22,996 bases of DNA from Carex sylvatica. Its lineage: Eukaryota; Streptophyta; Magnoliopsida; Poales; Cyperaceae. This document shows, piece after piece, positions 19,607 to 22,996 of this stretch. Within the stretch, counting starts at the first letter, position 1. The number at the start of each line of letters is the position of its first letter. A program made the position numbers and the translations under genes. The stretch lies in the NCBI GenBank assembly GCA_964058845.1, contig CAXKVR010000841.1, forward strand, positions 1 through 22,996. The letters are read 5' to 3'. Under the pieces are notes generated by a model. That model worked only from the letters and a program-made list of their open reading frames with translations. It was not told the DNA's origin and did no database searches.

Positions 19607-22600
19607 ATGGGTTCAGTCAACCCATCTGTTAGTCCATTATTGGGCAATTTGAAGATATCACGGGTTCGGACCATACTGACCCACAAGTACCCGTACCCGC
19701 ATGAGCACTCAAGGCACTTCATGATAGCAGTTATGATGGTGTGCTTTCTCTTCATCTCTTCAGATAATATGCATACACTGATACAAAAGCTTGATAAAAA
19801 TATCAAATGGTGGTCCATGTATGTTTGCCTCATTGGATTCTTTTATTTCTTTTCTTCACCTTTCCTTGGAAAGACTATCAAGCCAAGTTATTCCAACTTT
19901 AACCGCTGGTGAGTTTTATCTTACTAATTTCAATTCTTTTTTTAACTTGATACTATTGGTTACCAGTTTAATCAGTATTTTCTTTAATTGATCTTAAGAG
20001 GTTTTCTTAGGCTTATTTGTAAAATTCTGATTATTATATTAACACCAAATTGACTAAGTCAATTCACCTCGTAGCCTGTTCATACAAACATGGGAACTGA
20101 TGTCTGGAACATTAGCTTGATTTGTTTCAGTTTTTCTTAGTGATAAGGATAGCTCATCAGGGGAAGGGACAAATTTGTTCATATTTTATGATGCACCTTT
20201 TTCAGTTTTTACCTTGTATTAGTCTAAAACTTTAAGTGTTATTTGCAAAAAAATTAGAATGTTGGGTGCTAATTACAAAAATGAAAATTTGTAGGTTTTA
20301 TTTGCAATGACACTAAAAAATCATCTGATTTGGTAAAAACCCAAATAAGTACAGAAATTTCTGTAACATTCACATTTACGGAAATTGTGGTATAGTCCTC
20401 AATATGAAGCTTAAAGAAGAAGTTGCCATTAAATTTGTTTCACCTTCTTTTTTTAACATTCACATTTTCAGGTATGTTGGTTGGATATTTGTAGCATCGT
20501 TGTACCACCTCCCGAGCTTTCAATCAATGGGGGTTGACATGAGGATGAACCTATCCTTGTTCATAACGATATACATATCATCGGTGCTATTTCTTATTGC
20601 TTTTCATATTGTATTTCTTGGGCTTTGGTATCTTGGCCTAGTTGCTAGAGTGGCAGGAAAGAGGCCTGAAATTGTGACAATTTTACAAAATTGCACTGTA
20701 AGTCCTCTTCACCCAATCTAGAATAAAAAATTGTGGATACTGGTATGGCCTTACAGGCTTTACCAGCTTTTGCATACAGGATCATAATCCTGTACTGATG
20801 TGTACTATCAAGGTTGTAACACAATGTTACTTAAAAGTGTTTATTGAACCAACCGAGCAATTATACTTTTTGTGAACAAAAATAATACTTCCTGTTTAAT
20901 TTTGCTTGCAGGTAATTAGCATTGCATGCTGTGTATTCTATAGTCGATGTGGGAATCGGGCATTACACAGAGAAGAGAAACAGACAATTCAGGAGCGCAA
21001 CAGCACCTGGATTTCAAACTTTTTAAGAATTCATGAATTAAAGGACCAGATGTGCTCCTCTTGGCTCGCTCCTGTGGGATCCGCCAGTGACTATCCCCTT
21101 TTATCTAAGTGGGTTATTTACGGAGAGGTGCCTTTCATACTCTTTTTCTTTCTTTGTATGAACCAGTACTGTGCTACCAGGGAACACTTTTTTTTTTCAT
21201 TTTTTCTTGTCAATAACATTTTTGTTTTTCACAGTTTTCCATGATCTATTTTTTTTTTTTTAACTTAAACTGAGGCTACTATTTCATTTTGCATGTTGGT
21301 TGTTCTCAATGTTCTAAGAATGCATTTTTCCTTTATCCAGATGGTGTGCAATGGACAAGGTGGCGGCACATCCGATGAAATATCCCCATTATATTCTCTG
21401 TGGGCTACTTTTATTGGCCTCTACATTGCTAATTATGTTGTTGAAAGATCTACTGGGTAAACATCTCTTTAGACACTTCAACCTTTCTTATGAGAAAATT
21501 TTCATAGAGGGTCATTGCATTGGCAAAAATTGTGAAGTTTATAAAGAGGGCTCTTTGCATTCCTGTAAAGGATTAATTGAGTCGTTAGTTAAAAGCTGCT
21601 GGAGCAATGTAAAGTAAAATAGATGATGATTTTAATATAAATTTCAAGAAGGTACTTGGAAATATAGTGTTACATCGCATTTATGGGTATTTTTTGTTTT
21701 TTTTGCATTCTTTTGGATCTTTTGTAGACAAATATATAAATGTTCTTGATAACCAAGTTGGGCCCTTTCTTCATTTTCTTTTATCACATAGAGAATGAGG
21801 TAAGAAAAACTTCTCGAAAAATGTTCCAACTTATGATTAATTTCTATATACTGTTGGCATCATAGCAAACTTCTGTTGGATCATTGTATTCCTTTTAATT
21901 CTGTTGACAACTGCTCAAGTGTGTTCAATTTTTAACAGATGGACTTTAACACACCCTCCGTCGATACCAGAGCATGAGAAATCAAAGAAGACTAAACCCA
22001 ATTTCTTGGATATGGTCCCTTGGTATTCTGGGTATGTATAGTTATCACTTGGTTAAGCTATGGTGCATTTTGAAAAATAAATTCAGTATTTTGCATTTCA
22101 AATAACATCTAACTCACTTAATTTATAGATTAACATTGGCATTCTCTTAGTATTTTGTCATCATCTAAATAATATATGCACTTAAAAAGTAGAAAGTTTT
22201 GCCTCACATTAATTGATATAGAGCTATGCCAAGTGTATTAAAACATTAGGTTTCCAGTTCTTATATGATTATAAAGTAATATGGTTGTGCTATTCAAAGA
22301 AACCAGAGGCAATGTCGCCTTTTGAGCTTGACTTGATCTCAGCAACTATGTTACCTATGTATTATTTGCAAAACAAAGTAGCAATGAAGGTATTTGGTAT
22401 TGCTTCAACAACAGAAATTATTGCCTGACTTTTGAGATTACACTTAAATGTAGAGTATTTCAAAAAAGCATAATATATTCTCAGTATTTACTATCATAAA
22501 TGTAGTCTCACATCTTACATCTGCAATACTTGTTCAGGACTTCTGCTGATTTATTTAAAACTGCATTTGATCTCCTGGTATCTGTCACACTTTTTGTTGG

Positions 22601-22625
22601 CCGATTTGACATGCGCATGATGCAG
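19607..22625 (+). CDS. Membrane-anchored calcineurin-like metallophosphoesterase, N-terminal 347 aa (runs off the window)
   Basis: I recognise the N-terminal half of the plant family that includes Arabidopsis At4g11800/At4g23000 (about 1000 aa, function not well defined). Coding exons: 19607-19908, 20472-20697, 20912-21127, 21341-21456, 21939-22031, 22538-22625. All introns are GT-AG and the phases agree, giving 1041 nt without a stop. The ATG at 19607 is the first in frame. Family landmarks are TILTHKYPYPHEHSRH (22-37), SSDNMHTLI (51-59), YHLPSFQSMGVDMRMNLSLF (112-131), CSSWLAPVGSASDYPLLSKW (within exon 3) and FVGRFDMRMMQ (337-347). Hydrophobic segments near 38-52, 70-86, 103-112, 128-160, 175-188, 265-282 and 324-339 suggest a polytopic membrane region. 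The metal-binding phosphoesterase domain normally follows FDMRMMQ and lies beyond the window. Nothing looks broken. Confidence 0.92.
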
Positions 22626-22862
22626 GTACATGCCTGTATTCTATGTTTCACTGAACTGATTTTTGTATAGCCTTTGCACAACTTCTCTTTAATAATGAAA
22701 AGATATTAAAGAGAGTATGCAACCAACCGGCAAAAAGGAACAAGCCAAAGAAAGAGGAATATTTCAATGCACCAATCCATCATAGCTAATTGTAATTATC
22801 ACGACCGCAGTGTCTAGCTTCTCCAAAGTAACTATATAGAAGTCCCTGGGCATATATATAAG

Positions 22863-22996
22863 GAGAAGGGTTCAAATGCCTCAATTGTGCCTCACATCCT
22901 TGTCTCTGTTTTGAAAATCAAAATAGTCAATCCGAACCATTCAACATGATCTCCATATTAAAATGAGCTTGGATATAAAATTTTATATATTTTTTG
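22863..22996. mobile_element. Left arm of a long-arm MITE, cut by the window end
   Basis: Begins gagaagggttcaaatgcc and continues with segments closely matching the left arm of the 2080-2463 element (tgcctcacatcc, then tgatctccatattaaaa). Only the first arm is inside the window. It lies in the intron after exon 6 of the metallophosphoesterase gene, downstream of the donor at 22626. Confidence 0.8.

Noticed and set aside
20404..20471. Possible alternative start (ATG at 20404) reading in frame into exon 2 of the metallophosphoesterase
   Set aside because: It requires retention of the intron end with its acceptor, and the upstream exon 1 encodes strongly conserved family sequence.
22700..22800. 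Segment with ccggcaaaaaggaacaagcc, suggesting the 3' end of a LINE on the minus strand
   Set aside because: Too short and no tail or target-site duplication could be found; left as plain intron.

Overview
The window is nuclear DNA from a flowering plant. Both protein-coding genes are split by GT-AG introns, the spacers are very AT-rich, and the families present are plant ones: a FAR1/FHY3-type factor, a plant membrane-anchored metallophosphoesterase, a Ty3/gypsy pol remnant and many small hAT-like and Mutator-like MITEs. I cannot name the species. Nothing in the window is bacterial, and I see no rRNA, tRNA or CRISPR array.

Layout. 415-5388 (minus) is an apparently intact four-exon FAR1-RELATED SEQUENCE gene of 795 codons with two FAR1 DNA-binding domains, a domesticated MULE transposase domain and a SWIM zinc finger. 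All three introns carry repeats: a G-run tract and a (GA)n run in intron 1, a retroposed insert with a 14-bp target-site duplication in intron 2, and a long-arm foldback MITE plus an 84-bp-period tandem duplication in intron 3. 5389-10617 is an intergenic spacer with a 579-bp foldback element, a perfect 51-bp direct repeat and a short hairpin. 10618-12677 is a dead Ty3/gypsy pol fragment (RNase H, integrase and C-terminal region) truncated upstream. 12755-16502 is a cluster of MITEs: three hAT-like elements, a pair of about 217-bp Mutator-like elements in opposite orientation and a degenerate foldback element. Several have readable target-site duplications that allow their relative ages to be ordered. 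16503-18940 is an AT-rich spacer. From about 18946 to the window end lies the 5' part of a second gene (plus strand): a non-coding first exon, a 5'UTR intron and six coding exons. They encode 347 residues of the polytopic N-terminal half of a plant calcineurin-like metallophosphoesterase, whose catalytic half lies beyond the window.

How the parts relate. The two genes show no sign of a joint function; they are ordinary neighbours separated by about 13.5 kb of transposon-rich spacer. The main link is that the same long-arm MITE family sits in an intron of each gene (2080-2463 and from 22863). I found no convincing undescribed biological system. The points most worth a second look are the nested insertion at 16267/16268, the clean target-site duplications, the lost Cys in the transposase CxxH motif of the FAR1-like protein, and the long intronic hairpin.
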